Below the pieces are notes generated by a model that worked only from the letters and a program-made list of their open reading frames with translations, was not told where the DNA came from and did not search any database. DNA of 28,085 nt from Chara braunii (taxonomy: Eukaryota; Streptophyta; Charophyceae; Charales; Characeae): positions 120,807-148,891 of the forward strand of contig BFEA01001058.1 in the NCBI GenBank assembly GCA_003427395.1, written 5' to 3'. Below, in pieces: positions 16,986-26,934 of the stretch; within the stretch, counting starts at the first letter, position 1, and every line of letters begins with the position of its first letter. Position numbers and translations under genes: made by a program.

Positions 16986-18575
16986 ACCATAAAATGTGTG
17001 CAACTATCCTTACTTTCAGAAAGAAGCCAGATAAGGGGAAAGGTTTCTATAAGTTGAATACGTCTCTCCTATCTCAATCCCAATTCAAGCATTATATTGG
17101 TGACGTATGGAAATTTTGGCACCCTACCAAAGGAGTTCAGGATTCATTTGTAGCCTGGTTTAACAATGGGCTGACTTTTATGGCAAAAAAATGCAATGAA
17201 TATTCGAAATTGCTTACAACGCAAAAACACTATCAAGAAATGATCATTCAAGAACAATTTTTCTACCATGAACAACATGATCAACCAAACTTTGTCTTGG
17301 ATTATATCGGTATACATTACCTCAAATCACACCTCCTAACCTTTGCACAACACCGGTGGCAAGGGTATTTAGTACGCAAAAAAGTCACAAGACATCAGAC
17401 TGAAGGACAAAATGAACACTATTTTCTTTGCAATGGCAAAGATACGAGCTATAGACGTAATCGCATAGAAGCTTTATATGATCCAATTAAAGCATCAACA
17501 TTTACATCTACCACATCAGCTAATAGTTTGAAAGTAGCATACGATTTCTTTCATGAGTTGTTCTCTTCATCTACACAACCAGGCCGAGAGGAAGAAGACA
17601 ATAGGCCAATGGCAGACTTCCTCACACCTCTTACACAATGTCTAACAAATTAGCAGAGACTCCACTTGGAAAGACCTATAACAAAGGAGGAAATTTGAAA
17701 GGCCCTAATACAGATGGAAGAGGATTAAACCCTTGGGATTGACAGTCTTCCCAAATAATTTTGGGAAACTATGTGGCCCACACTCTCCTGCAATCTTTAA
17801 GATTTTATGAACATATGATAATTAGGTTATTGACAGTAGTTTAGAAAATGATATCAAAGACTTTTGCAAATAGGATTATCCCATTTATCACAAATATTAT
17901 CCATCATTCCCAAACAGGATTCATCCAGGGAAGTCATATCCAAGATAGCGTGCTATTAGTCAATGAAATGATCAGGCTTTCTCAACAGTCTAAGAGTAAT
18001 GCATCCTTTGTTCTTATTGATTTTGAAAAAGCGTATGATCACGTGGAATGGCGATTCTTAGATTCATGTTTCCAAAAGCTTATTTTTGAGCCACAATTCC
18101 ACCAATGGGTGCAAATTTTGCATCAAAATGTTACAACTCATATACTAATCAATGGTCTCCTCTCTCCACAAATTATGTTACGAAGGTCAGTTAGATAGGG
18201 GGACCCTCTCGCCCCCTTCCTTTTTCTCATTATAATCAAGGCATTAGGGGCTAACCTTAGAGTTACTAAGAATATAGCTCGTTTAGGTATATCAGGTATT
18301 CCTGAGGAATTTATTCCTATAACTTCTATGTTTGAAGATGACCTCACAGTAATGGTTGAGGCCTCAGTTTCTAACAATAAGGAGATTAAGAAATTAATGG
18401 ACAAATTTTCACAGGTGTCTGACATAGTGGTCAACTAGGGAAGTAAGACACAGGGATGATGGATGCATTCCAATGGAGATCGCCCACCAGAACAACCTAG
18501 AATCAAGTGGATGCCGCTAGAAGCCTCCATTCGTAGCATAGGTGTGTCCATTTCAGCACAAGGAAAACCAGTAAC
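16985..18575 (+). pseudogene. LINE ORF2 reverse transcriptase
   Basis: The open stretch 16994-17653 is the endonuclease-to-RT linker. Then ITKEEI and GIDSLPNNF mark RT motif 1 (about 17680-17765). The frame at 17848-18198 holds HHSQTGFIQGSHIQDSVLLV and LIDFEKAYDHVEW (motif with first catalytic Asp, about 18016-18053). RRSVR, then a stop, then GDPLAPFLFLI shows the RQGDPLSP motif with its Gln codon mutated to a stop (18196-18198). MFEDDLTVMVE (about 18329-18360) is the YADD-type active site with Glu for Ala and both Asp kept. The element primes on nicked DNA. This copy cannot make the whole protein. Confidence 0.88.
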
Positions 18576-20635
18576 TAACGATGAGTGAATCTCCAAACCA
18601 GCCTTTGAGTCAATGGAAAAACCAACGTACATCACTATTTGGCAGAGCACTCCTAATCAATAATGGAATACTAGCTTCAATCTGGTACAAGTCAGCACTT
18701 TGGTCACAAGTAAGAAATTTATCAAAGGGATCAAAAGGCAATTTACCTCCTTCCTATGGAGAGGTGATCACGAGCTAGCTCATGTCATTCGAAGAGTAGC
18801 ATGGCACACATTAATTCAACCTCAATCCAAAGGAGGACTAGGCATTTTGGATCCATCTTTGCAAAATCAGGCCTTGGCCATACAATGGATCAAACGCTTG
18901 ATCCTTACCACAGACCTCTCATGGAGAGAACTAGCACTTGAAAAAATTCGACACTTGGCACCCCACACCACTGAAGACGTCCACCCTCTTTCTTGGGTGG
19001 AAGACCGGTTTTTGAGTATTCCCAGAACTCGCTCTCACGCTCAGGCATTGGGGGATCGGGGGGCTGCTCAAAGGGATCTAGTCCTTGAACATTTCTGGGT
19101 CACTTTACTACGCACTTGGCACCAGCTACCCTTACCAGACAGATTGTTCCCTACCCGATATGAGGAAGTACTTCGTCAACCAATCTTTGGTAACAGATGG
19201 ATGACAAATAGGAGGGGGGGTGTGTATATAGTTTAGATCCTCCTTGGGCAACCTGGGTGAAAAATGGAATCATGAGGGTAAAAGACCTATGGGACCCAAC
19301 TAAGAAGGACAGGAAATCAGTTGAACAACTTATGCTCATCACTTACAGGATATCTTAAATCATATTATTTTCTCCATACCATTGTCTTGGGTGGTTATAT
19401 ATACTAAAGAAGGGACCTACTCTTGTGGAATCGGACTGGGTAGTTGCTCATCATGCAAATGGGTCTTGGTCTATTGGGAGCATAATGTACATTCTGCCAG
19501 AAGGGGCCATTGTAAATCTCTTTTAGTTACATGGGGATCACTGTCTCTCACATTCTCAATCAGATAGTTCGGAATTATTCCCCACCACGACACTATCAGA
19601 TTGAGGTTCTAAAGGACTCATCCAGTCGCAGTGGAAGGCCTATAATCCTAGATGCCCCATACCTGAACTTGCACTCGACCCGGAGGAATAGACATGGCAA
19701 TCCAGTAAAACTGGTAGTCCAAGATTCCTTACCTCACTCACGGTCAAAGCTACATACCGTATGTTACGACCAAAGGTGGACGTAAAAGCGATTGTCAAAG
19801 AACGTTGGGCTAAGCACCTAAATCTGGATGTTCGGTCACTCTGTCCAGATCGCTGGTTCCCAAAACTTAAGGAGCATCCAGCTAAGTTTGCACACTACAA
19901 GGGCAAATTATACATCGCCGCCTCCCGACTAATGATTGATTAGTAAATCACTCATCTCTTGAACAACGAGGACTTACACTCCCATGATGTCAGTCATGTT
20001 ATATGACATTTCCTAACCCCAAGATAAGAGAAACAATTGAGCATATTTTTTTACAATGCCCTAGATCGGTGCTCTTGTGGCGCAGATGGGATTCTATTTG
20101 GAGACAATCGACAGACTTGGATTGGCCTTGGGATTGGAGGGCTATCCTATTAGGAGCATGGCACTCCCCCTCATCCTCTGATGTTGTACATAATTTTTTT
20201 TCCCTCTCTCACAAAGCTATAATATGGACCTTCTGGTACAAATGTTGCGCATGTGCTTTGGACGGAGTAAGGATAGAGGGTTTGGAAATTTATGAAACAG
20301 TCAAACAATTTATTCAAACTGAGATCCGAGCTCAATTGTGTAACCCCCAATCTAAAATACCAACATTCTTACTAAAGAAGGATATTCACAATGCAATTCT
20401 ACAATTCTCAAAAGACTGGCTGGGGGGAGATAATGAAGGGGGGTTGGATCATGTGTCATGGTCAGGGGGAGAGGGTACTGTCGCCCCCTTCAAAAGAGAT
20501 TTCCAACTCATTTTCCACGAATGGATGACAATTCAACAAGGCAATCATTTGAGGTCCCCAGACGACTTCTCAGATTTATTTTTGCCTTCAGCTATGGCAA
20601 TAGTAGACAATAAATGGTTTGGCCATGCAGCCTAA
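18576..20635 (+). pseudogene. LINE ORF2 C-terminal region with zf-RVT-like domain
   Basis: After a frameshift near 18580 the protein continues QRTSLFGRALLINNGILAS, then RQFTSFLWRGDH and GGLGILDPSLQNQALAIQWI (18700-19236), all typical of plant L1 ORF2 downstream of RT. Stops interrupt 19236-19760. It resumes KATYRMLRPKVDVKAIVKER, and at 20003-20635 reads IRETIEHIFLQCPRSVLLW, the zinc-binding reverse-transcriptase motif (HIFxxCP). The final part ends at a stop at 20633-20635. The role of this C-terminal zinc region in plant LINEs is not firmly known. Confidence 0.82.
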
Positions 20636-20879
20636 GTCAGAAAACAACAAGGATTGGTATAATAACTATTCTCAGAGCATAGGCAAGCTAGAAATGCAAG
20701 GATATATCTGGCGGTCCTCGGCGGACTGAAGAGGCATGTCTCAACTCACTTTTCACATGATTATATTATTCAACAAGACATTATTCTCATTGAATGTCGG
20801 ACGCTGGACCCGCTTTCCAGCAGGTGCTGCTCCCCACCAATAGATTGGAACCGTTTCTTAAAAAAAAAAAAAAAAAAAA
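20636..20879 (+). other. LINE 3' UTR and poly-A tail
   Basis: About 220 bp without coding potential after the ORF2 stop, then a run of 20 A (20860-20879) ended by the right target site duplication. No AATAAA is seen close to the tail. The poly-A defines the 3' end and plus orientation of the LINE. Confidence 0.85.
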
Positions 20880-20894
20880 GGTTGAGCTACTTGT
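20880..20894. repeat. Right target site duplication of the LINE
   Basis: Sequence ggttgagctacttgt directly after the poly-A; partner of 7692-7706, with one mismatch. The PLE-2 coding frame resumes here as ELLVKCE. Confidence 0.75.
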
Positions 20895-21299
20895 AAAGTG
20901 CGAGAAAAGTATACAGATTTGGGTCTGGAGGCGTTGGGAAAGTGGGACAAGCAAGGGACTTACGGGCGCACCTACATTATGCCTAAACATGACATAAGTA
21001 GGTTTTGACCAATCAGCCCGTCCCTTACCGAACCTCGAAAAACAACGGATTGACGGATAGCTAGAACCATGAATCATCTACTTTTCTTGCTACCAAAACA
21101 TATGCATTTTAATATAAAATCCACAAATTTGTTGAGCGATCGAGTGAAGGAGGTGAACAGATGCACGGTGAAGAAAGGGAAAGGGGAGCTGGTCGGAGTT
21201 GCCTTTGACATCAAAGAGATGTTTAGCCAACTTCCACACGATTCGATAATGACATTTGTAAACTGACTACTTAATTGGTACGAAGGGAAAGGACGGGAA

Positions 21300-21676
21300 A
21301 GTTGAATGCATTAGGAACACGAATATAATGACCAAGAGGCAAGGTTATAGGCCTCTTTTCGACAGAAGTGCTCATTGCGAGCATGCCTCCCTGACGAGTC
21401 CGTGAGTAGGCAGACAAAACGGATAGAGGGGATCTACTTTGTCGTACCTGGGGAGATCTGGATATGGTGGAATGGGTGTCGAGGAATGTATGAAGTGTGA
21501 CCAGGCTACGTGATACTTTGGATGGTAGAACTCGGTGATGCTTTTCTTTTCCCTGCGCGTATTCGGTGCATCTCAAAGTTTTATTCTTTGTATTCGTGTT
21601 CTGCTTCTAAGTATGCATGTCTTGACCCCGTTCTGCTGGTCCCCCGACGGGTTGTAAGCCACAGTCTGCAACTAAC
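21300..21676. other. Interruption inside PLE-2 RT containing a hammerhead-like segment
   Basis: RT homology is lost between the FDIKEMF region and VMFDLIR. The intervening sequence has no recognisable coding potential on either strand (the minus frame 21271-21576 has no motif). It contains the hammerhead-like segment at 21385-21440. It may be a small inserted element or diverged RT sequence broken by frameshifts. Some residues of the expected region (NWYEGKGRE) persist up to about 21300. Confidence 0.4.
21385..21440 (+). ncRNA. Hammerhead-like segment, degenerate
   Basis: Contains CCUCC, CUGACGA (consensus CUGANGA, 21391-21397), then GUC...GAC able to pair as helix II, AAAA where GAAA is required (G12 to A), and GAUA followed by GAGGGG that can partly pair with CCUCC. 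The first 14 bases after the start of the core, CTGACGAGTCCGTG, match the textbook minimal hammerhead. The G12 change predicts loss of cleavage. A related segment occurs at 27512-27560. Confidence 0.5.
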
Positions 21677-22440
21677 TTGAACGGCGCATTGTTCACAAAG
21701 GAGATTGGGAAAGATGTCATGTTTGATCTCATCCGAATAATGGTGGGTTTTGAACTGAAACATACGTACGTTTCATCGTCGGGTAGACTAATTCAGCCAT
21801 GTGTGGAAATCCCGATGGGAAAAAGTAGCAGCCCACCACTGGCCTGTATCCTATTTGCCATTCACGAATACAACTTTTTGCAGACTTTGGGTGCTGACAG
21901 AAGCATACTCAAGGGGATAAGACTAATCGACAACATGATTATGCTCATCTGGTGCCCAGTGAGGAAGGGTGAGCACCACAGAGAGATAATTATGAAAAAG
22001 TTTGACAATATGTATGGGAAAAGCTAATGCTGAAGCAAACTGACCAGGATGACAACACTTGGGATTTTTTGGGGACGAGGATGAAAATTTGAAGCAATAA
22101 GCTTTCGTATCAAAGCTTTCCAAAGAAGTCGAAGTAAGTGTGGGGGTCGATGATGGGCTTAAGTACAAAACGTCTCAGGACTTTGGATCCAACTCAACTA
22201 TGAGGCTGAAGAAAGTCGTGCTAACGAATACCTTGCATTGGATTCGGAGAATGACTTCATAAAACGAATTGGTTAGCTTGAGTGTGTTGACGGTCAAGCG
22301 GCAACTACGCTTGCAGGGTTACCCTCCCTGGTTGTTCAATAGGTGCCTTGGGAACTTCGTACGAAGGTATGTACGATGGTGGGAAGTTTGGTTGAAAAAA
22401 CAAGGTTGCTGGTAGCAAGTGGTTCTTAGGAATATCAACA

Positions 22441-23110
22441 TGCGTCACTTTGCGCGTTGTCCCGTACGCATCTGTAGGACGGGATTATGGCTCATTGGCG
22501 TTGATGAGATAACATAAATGGGTGAAATTATTTGGGGGTTGAGAATAAAGCAACATGGCGGAAGGTTGGGCACTACGAATGAATGGGGGAAGGAGGTTCA
22601 ATCATCGTGTTTGGGAGAGTATGGTAGGGAATAGGGCTTACGATAGGGCAACGGTAGACCAATGAAACTGGTCATCGACGAATGGTCGTATCCGATTACC
22701 TGCAACGTATGGACAAAGTGAGAAGCCGTGTGATATCTCCGATTACCTACGACATATGGACAAAATACGATTGATCCCTGCCGGTAAATACGGACGGCAA
22801 GTTTTCGAAAAATATGCGGAAAGTTTGGTTGAGGTGGGGGAGAGAGATAAAATAAAGAAAAATGTGGGATGGGCCGAGGAGGGGTACCAAGGGCTACAAA
22901 ATTAATCGGGCGAGTATTACAACCCAGTTACAAAAGGTAACTTACCTCTCGGCTAGTGAACTTAGCCTCAAATATCAAACAAGGGTAGCACACGATATCG
23001 CGCCAAGTACGAGACCAAGCATCATGAGCGGGAAAAAAAAACTCATCGAGTATCAGGCTTGGATTACTATCATAGGATATAAGTAGAATAGTAGGTAGAG
23101 GCTAATCATC
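22441..23110 (+). other. PLE-2 3' region
   Basis: Past the thumb there is no clear domain. There is a 47-bp tandem repeat (tccgattacc at 22691 and 22738, each followed by tatggacaaa). An open frame 22862-23086 contains SGKKKLIEY, which resembles the KKGLIEY start of the PLE-1 SAP segment. That weak match could mean a partial second PLE copy, as PLEs often sit in tandem, or chance. The region leads into the hammerhead ribozyme. Confidence 0.4.
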
Positions 23111-23115
23111 TTACA

Positions 23116-23163
23116 TCCCCCTGATGAGGTCGTGGACTGGCAGCGACCGAAACCAGTAGGGGA
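23116..23163 (+). ncRNA. Hammerhead ribozyme (type I, intact core)
   Basis: Helix I arm UCCCC (23116-23120), CUGAUGA (23121-23127), helix II GGUCG/CGACC (23128-23132 with 23144-23148), all five Watson-Crick pairs around an 11-nt loop, GAAA (23149-23152), short helix III (ACCAGU), A17 at 23158, and helix I arm GGGGA (23159-23163). All invariant bases are present. Predicted cleavage follows A23158. It lies downstream of the PLE-2 RT on the same strand, where PLE pseudo-LTR ribozymes are expected. Helix III is only two pairs plus a 2-nt loop, so pairing of two ribozymes may be needed, as proposed for other PLE hammerheads. Confidence 0.9.
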
Positions 23164-23213
23164 AGGCCAAACACTTCTTGGGGGTTTCACTCTTTCGAAA
23201 AAGGGGGTGACGT

Positions 23214-23243
23214 TAAAAATAATAATAATAAAAAAAAAAATAA
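23214..23243 (+). repeat. AAT/A-rich tail
   Basis: Runs of (AAT)n then poly-A, about 50 bp after the hammerhead. It is the likely 3' limit of PLE-2, since recognisable element sequence ends here. An ordinary A-rich repeat cannot be excluded. Confidence 0.5.
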
Positions 23244-23489
23244 GGGGAGGCGACATCATAGCTTGTTATGGCTGCTCTGCGTTCAACAATATATTCTTCG
23301 TAACATTTCAAGATTTTTTCACACATGACTGCCGCTCTAATTGCAGTTATGAGTTGTGCGTTTCGGTTGGACTGTTATTTGACTATCACTTGATGACTTG
23401 ACAACTTGCTTCAGAAGAAATGTCCACCACAGTAGGTGCAAAGAAAACTAAAATCTGAAAATCGAGAGAAGGTTAACAACAGTCGTATT

Positions 23490-23860
23490 TTTCATCACCA
23501 CTTCAAGATGCAGCCTGCCTAAACAGGTGGTTTTCAGGGTCTTCGAACCTTTCACCACTTCAGGGTCATTCAGGTCTGAAAATCCTGAAGGCTTCGAAGA
23601 CCCTGAAAACCACCTGTTTAGGCAGGCTACATCCTCAAGTGGTGAAGGGTGGTTTTCATGGTCTTAGAACCTTTCACCACTTCAGGACCATTCAGGATTT
23701 TCAGACTGCCCAAACCTCTCACTTGACCACTTCAGGACACCCTTCACCATTTCAGGATGCAGCCTGCCTAAACAGGTGGTTTTCAGGGGCTTCGAGCATT
23801 TCACCACTTCAGGACCATTCAGGATGTTCAAACTGCCCAAACTCTCACTTGATAATTTTC
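23490..23860. repeat. Cluster of inverted and direct repeats, CCTGAA/TTCAGG-rich
   Basis: An arm at about 23494-23546 (containing gcctgcctaaacaggtgg) is inverted at about 23592-23648, with a perfect match of about 36 bp (23511-23546 against 23593-23628). A third copy in direct orientation lies at about 23756-23797. Between them the words ttcaccacttcagg, accattcagga and agactgcccaaac recur at 23548, 23671, 23799 and 23691. No coding potential is supported. It may be a foldback transposon or nested copies of a small repeat. Confidence 0.85.
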
Positions 23861-24090
23861 ATTTCTGAATTTCAGCTACCCGATAACCGCTTGTGTAAAA
23901 ATCCATTATGAATGTATAGTAGACTATTACTAGTATTTCCAGTCATGTGCAGTCAAGAAAGTGTGTCCAAAACCGAAATGATTGGTGGTGCTGGAATCTT
24001 CTTTTCATCTCTTTTTATCTCCCTTCCCCTCCTCTTCCCCCAAAGGAATTGCGATACCATAATGTTCTTTTTTTTCGCATTTTTTCATAT
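23861..24090. other. No gene seen
   Basis: Plus frame 23912-24175 is low in recognisable features. The minus strand may carry the decayed end of the Ty3/gypsy integrase. Nothing specific can be supported. Confidence 0.4.
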
Positions 24091-24099
24091 ATCACGTAA

Positions 24100-24480
24100 G
24101 CAAAGTTTGCAACTATGCCCATCCTGTGGGGAGACCTCCGAGCATGTTGGAGGTCGAAGAAAAAGAGTTGGGTAAGGAACTAGTGGTTTAAGAAGTGGCA
24201 TGTAAACAAAAAAACTCTCAAAAATATGTTAGAGAAGTTAGCAACCCAACCTCTAAGATTGAGTTCGGGAGCCCATCATATTAAACCTCGTGGTCAAAGA
24301 AGAATAATGTTACATATATACCCACATGATGGCTACAAGGGATGAAATGTGAGCATTTAGCGAGCCATGAAAATCGAAGACAAAAATCTCAAAAAAAACA
24401 AGGGGCATTCTTTACCATCGGTGGGTAGAAATGGGTAGGGGCTGCAAAAAATAATTTATGTTGTTATGGGTTTGATAAAA
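24100..24480 (-). pseudogene. Ty3/gypsy integrase remnant
   Basis: Minus strand: LLQPLPI-like sequence written FLQPLPISTHRW (about 24450-24415), then KCSHFIPC (about 24360-24337), FFFDHEV, a stop, YDGLPNSIL and LTSLTYF (about 24300-24200). These correspond to the GLLQPLPIP, LTKxxHFIP, FxxxVxxxHGLPxSIVSDR and FTSxFW motifs of Ty3/gypsy integrases, which insert element DNA into the genome. Catalytic positions are poorly preserved, with stops and frameshifts throughout. It follows RT and RNase H in the expected pol order. Confidence 0.7.
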
Positions 24481-24849
24481 CCACATGAGTGAATGTAATC
24501 CTGATATACTTTGCCTATTTCAACCAACAAAAGAAACGAGCGATCAAGTCATACATCTTTTAAGAACCAAGACAACCCGTGGTTCGAAGACCATAATGTT
24601 GTTGCAAAATTTGAAGGTAAAGTCACTAATAATGATGGACACACAAGTAAGAAGATTCCAGGATCAACCGATGCACAAATCCATCAATCAAAGGATATTC
24701 ATCATCAAACTCCCATCACCGAGACCATTCATAGATAAGGCTAACGAAAAAATTACGAGAGTAGTTAGATATAAATATCGATCGCTCGGAATAGGTGACG
24801 AGCAACACCATATAAATCAATAACATAAAAGGTGAATGCACTTGATTGC

Positions 24850-25320
24850 CTCGACAAGACATTTTTAGTTACTTTTGCTTGGAATTTGAACCAAACAAAA
24901 ACTAAACCCTGCAATTACCTCAAAGTAACATACTTGGCGTTCAATTTACTCTTTCTTCATCATGATACTAATTATGAATGTGAGCTGAGAATTGTGAAAC
25001 AAGAACAATCCAAACAATCATGTCAAGTTCGAAAGGCATGAATTACCAGCAACTGGGTTAGAACATACTCCATATTGAGAATGCAAGAGTCCTGCAATGA
25101 GGCGGATATGGTTGTGGAGACGTGACAAGACAAGACCAATGACATAATCTGAAAAAATTGTCGTGACAACAAAGGGCAAGAATGAGACTACAATATGGAA
25201 TGAAATCGAAGAGACGAGTGTTTGCTCAAGGTCGTTCAGTGACTCTTGGCATCGAAGCAAACCCCTTATATGTGAGTGGATAAACGGGTCTCGCAATGTC
25301 GATAATGTATTACAAATGAC
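24850..25320 (-). pseudogene. Ty3/gypsy RNase H remnant
   Basis: The minus frame 25296-25018 reads FVVTTIFSDYVIGLVLSRLH and then HSQYGVCSNPVAGNSCL, the counterpart of FVVTTDASDYAIGAVLSQ and the later EKELLAV region. It has the catalytic Asp of the first motif replaced (TIFS for TDAS). Further on (about 24970-24880) it reads IERQVCYFEVIAGFSFCLVQ followed by IPSKSN, matching the LTERQARW...F.FxxxxxPGKxN motif that ends the RNase H domain. RNase H removes the RNA strand during reverse transcription. Dead copy. Confidence 0.75.
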
Positions 25321-25539
25321 TTTTTTTAATTGGGGAGTCGCATAAATGAGTGTAACTCAATGATGTTTATGGGAACATGCCAATTTCGAAAAGCAAATAC
25401 CCTACGATTGTGTGTATGGACTCCATTAAGAGATAAAGCGTGGCTTATGCAATAACCTCGCTTGCATACAAATTGGCATTTGATTAGTTTAACGCATAAA
25501 CACTTCTACAACAATATCAAAAGGATGCAACAAAGGTAA

Positions 25540-25830
25540 TGTCGAAGTACACGACAAGATAAGTATCTCACAATAATCAAAAGATCGAGTTCATAACCCG
25601 TTGAAATATTGCAGGGGCGTTAATGAGCTCAAACAACATCACAAATAACTGAAAATGGCCAAAGAGAAACATGAAAGCGTTATTTTCAATATCTTCCTCA
25701 AGGATTTGAATCTCGTAGTACTCACTACAACAATCAATCTTTGTTAATACACGTGCTCCACATAACCGATCGAGAAGATCGTCATGACAAAGGTTGCATC
25801 ACTCCAACTCAAGCGCATGGGATACCCGAT
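25540..25830 (-). pseudogene. Ty3/gypsy reverse transcriptase remnant
   Basis: Minus strand: DLLDRLCGARVLTKIDCCSE, YYEIQILEEDIENNAF, then FGHFQLFVMLFELINAPAIF and QRVMN. These match the DLLDxLxGAxxFxKIDLxSGY, FGxYEFxVMPFGLxNAPxxF and QRxMN motifs of Ty3/gypsy RTs. LVVYFDI, near 25560-25540, is the YLDD active site with the second Asp lost. Stops follow LELE and the MNSIF region. The sequence is AT-rich and many changes are transition-like, giving the look of an old, methylated repeat. The fingers region upstream is not recognised with confidence. Confidence 0.85.
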
Positions 25831-26930
25831 GATCAAGCAGAATCCCAAAGGACATTGAGTTAAGGAATACAATATTGTGCTTGAAGTCGAGTTCTTAAAT
25901 TACAAGAGGGACTACAACACCTCAAGGATCGTATTCGAGATTGTAATTTCACCATTGGGATAATGGAATACAATACATAACCCAATCTCAACTGTGGAGG
26001 TCCTAACCAAATGGAAGAACGTCTAAGATGATTCAGCACGCGTCGTCTGGTGAAACAACGTAGTGTGGGCGTTAAATTTGTATTGTCCACATGACACCAT
26101 AAACTCAAAATAACCAACCTCCACATCGAACGTAAATGGGCTGAACGGGCTCAACCAATATGAGCCAAGGCAACCTTGGAAAAACCTCGGAAGGGATGTT
26201 CATGACATTGAACATCATAATCTTAATACAGTCAAAGATTTGCATAGTTATAGTTGCAACGCATCAATTTTAAATATTGTGGTGTGTCGATCACCTAGAT
26301 AAATACGAAAAGCGAAAGGAAATGTTTGGTTTCTTGACATCCTCGAGTCTCCTGAGTGACTAGGTCAACAAATTTAACACAAGAAGCTGAAATAAAATTT
26401 GCCTTGGGATCCATTGTCCACAAGATGGAAAATTTGAGTATCACTACCAAGGTGAAAGTGATAAACAATTACATATAACATACATGATGCGACACCATGT
26501 CGATCTCAAGACCTAACTTGAGTATCTAATGTTGACTCTCAACTAAGGCCTTAAGTTCAACTCATATTCTCAAATATGTGGCAAATCCGAGTAGGCATTG
26601 TTCAATGGATCAAGCTTGGGTGAAAATGCACAAACCCCTACAGAAACTATTGAATACAGACACGAGAGAGGATGATCGTTGTGAAGGATTCTCAAACGTT
26701 TGTGTTGTATGACAAGGACCAAGTGGTAAAGGGGCCATGCCAACCTCTATCAAAATTTTTGGATCCTCTAAATCCAAAACAAAAGATGGTTAATGGAAGA
26801 CCCGAAATTCGCGGTCTTTCACCACAAGCAATGTCATCAAACTTTTTAAACAAACAATGCAAGCTCATAATACAAACATTAAAAAAAAATAACAGGATTA
26901 AAAAAAAAAAAAAACAACGAAAAAGTTGTA
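25831..26930 (-). other. Probable upstream part of the Ty3/gypsy element, undefined
   Basis: By position this should hold the RT fingers, protease and gag of the Ty3/gypsy element. I recognise no motif firmly: the minus frame 26126-25860 lacks a DSGA-type protease motif and a gag knuckle. The sequence is AT-rich and of the same character as the RT remnant. No gene is supported. Confidence 0.4.
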
Positions 26931-26934
26931 TTGC

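Larger units (their letters stand above)
7707..20879 (+). mobile_element. L1-like LINE retrotransposon, with a nested PLE
   Basis: L1 elements copy themselves by endonuclease nicking and target-primed reverse transcription. In order this one shows a long 5' region with tandem units (7741-8920), ORF1 remnants with a zinc knuckle (about 10205-13865), and an ORF2 with APE-type endonuclease, RT and C-terminal zinc-binding RVT region (13910-20635). It ends with a 3' UTR and 20 A residues (20860-20879). The duplicated target site flanks it. It is about 10.8 kb without the inserted PLE-3, which is long for an L1. The 5' border rests only on the 15-bp duplication, so part of 7707-10200 could be later insertions. 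All frames are broken. Confidence 0.7.
20880..22440 (+). pseudogene. PLE-2 reverse transcriptase (second half)
   Basis: Continues the protein broken at 7706: ELLVKCEKSIQIWVWRRWE, a stop at 20995, then GELVGVAFDIKEMFSQLPHD (about 21187-21246) with the first catalytic Asp. After roughly 400 bp of interruption (about 21300-21676) it resumes VMFDLIRIMVGFELKHTYV, IPMGKSSSPPLACILFAIHE and IRLIDNMIMLI (about 21917-21949). The usual second Asp of the IDD motif is Asn here, so the palm is inactive. Thumb remnants follow in other frames: KTSQDFGSNSTMRLKKVVL and VKRQLRLQGYP (about 22170-22325). Same family as PLE-3. Confidence 0.85.
6340..23243 (+). mobile_element. PLE-2: Penelope-like retroelement split by a LINE
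   Basis: The two parts are 6340-7706 and 20880-23243, about 3.7 kb in all. Part 1 encodes an N-terminal GIY-YIG nuclease, a linker and the CxC/EGH/SELGV pre-RT signature. Part 2 resumes in the same frame (ELLV is encoded at both sides of the target site duplication), then encodes the RT palm and thumb. It ends with a hammerhead ribozyme (23116-23163) and an A/AAT-rich tail (about 23214-23243). No matching 5' pseudo-LTR is visible before 6340. The exact ends are not resolved, and stops and frameshifts show it is dead. Confidence 0.75.
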
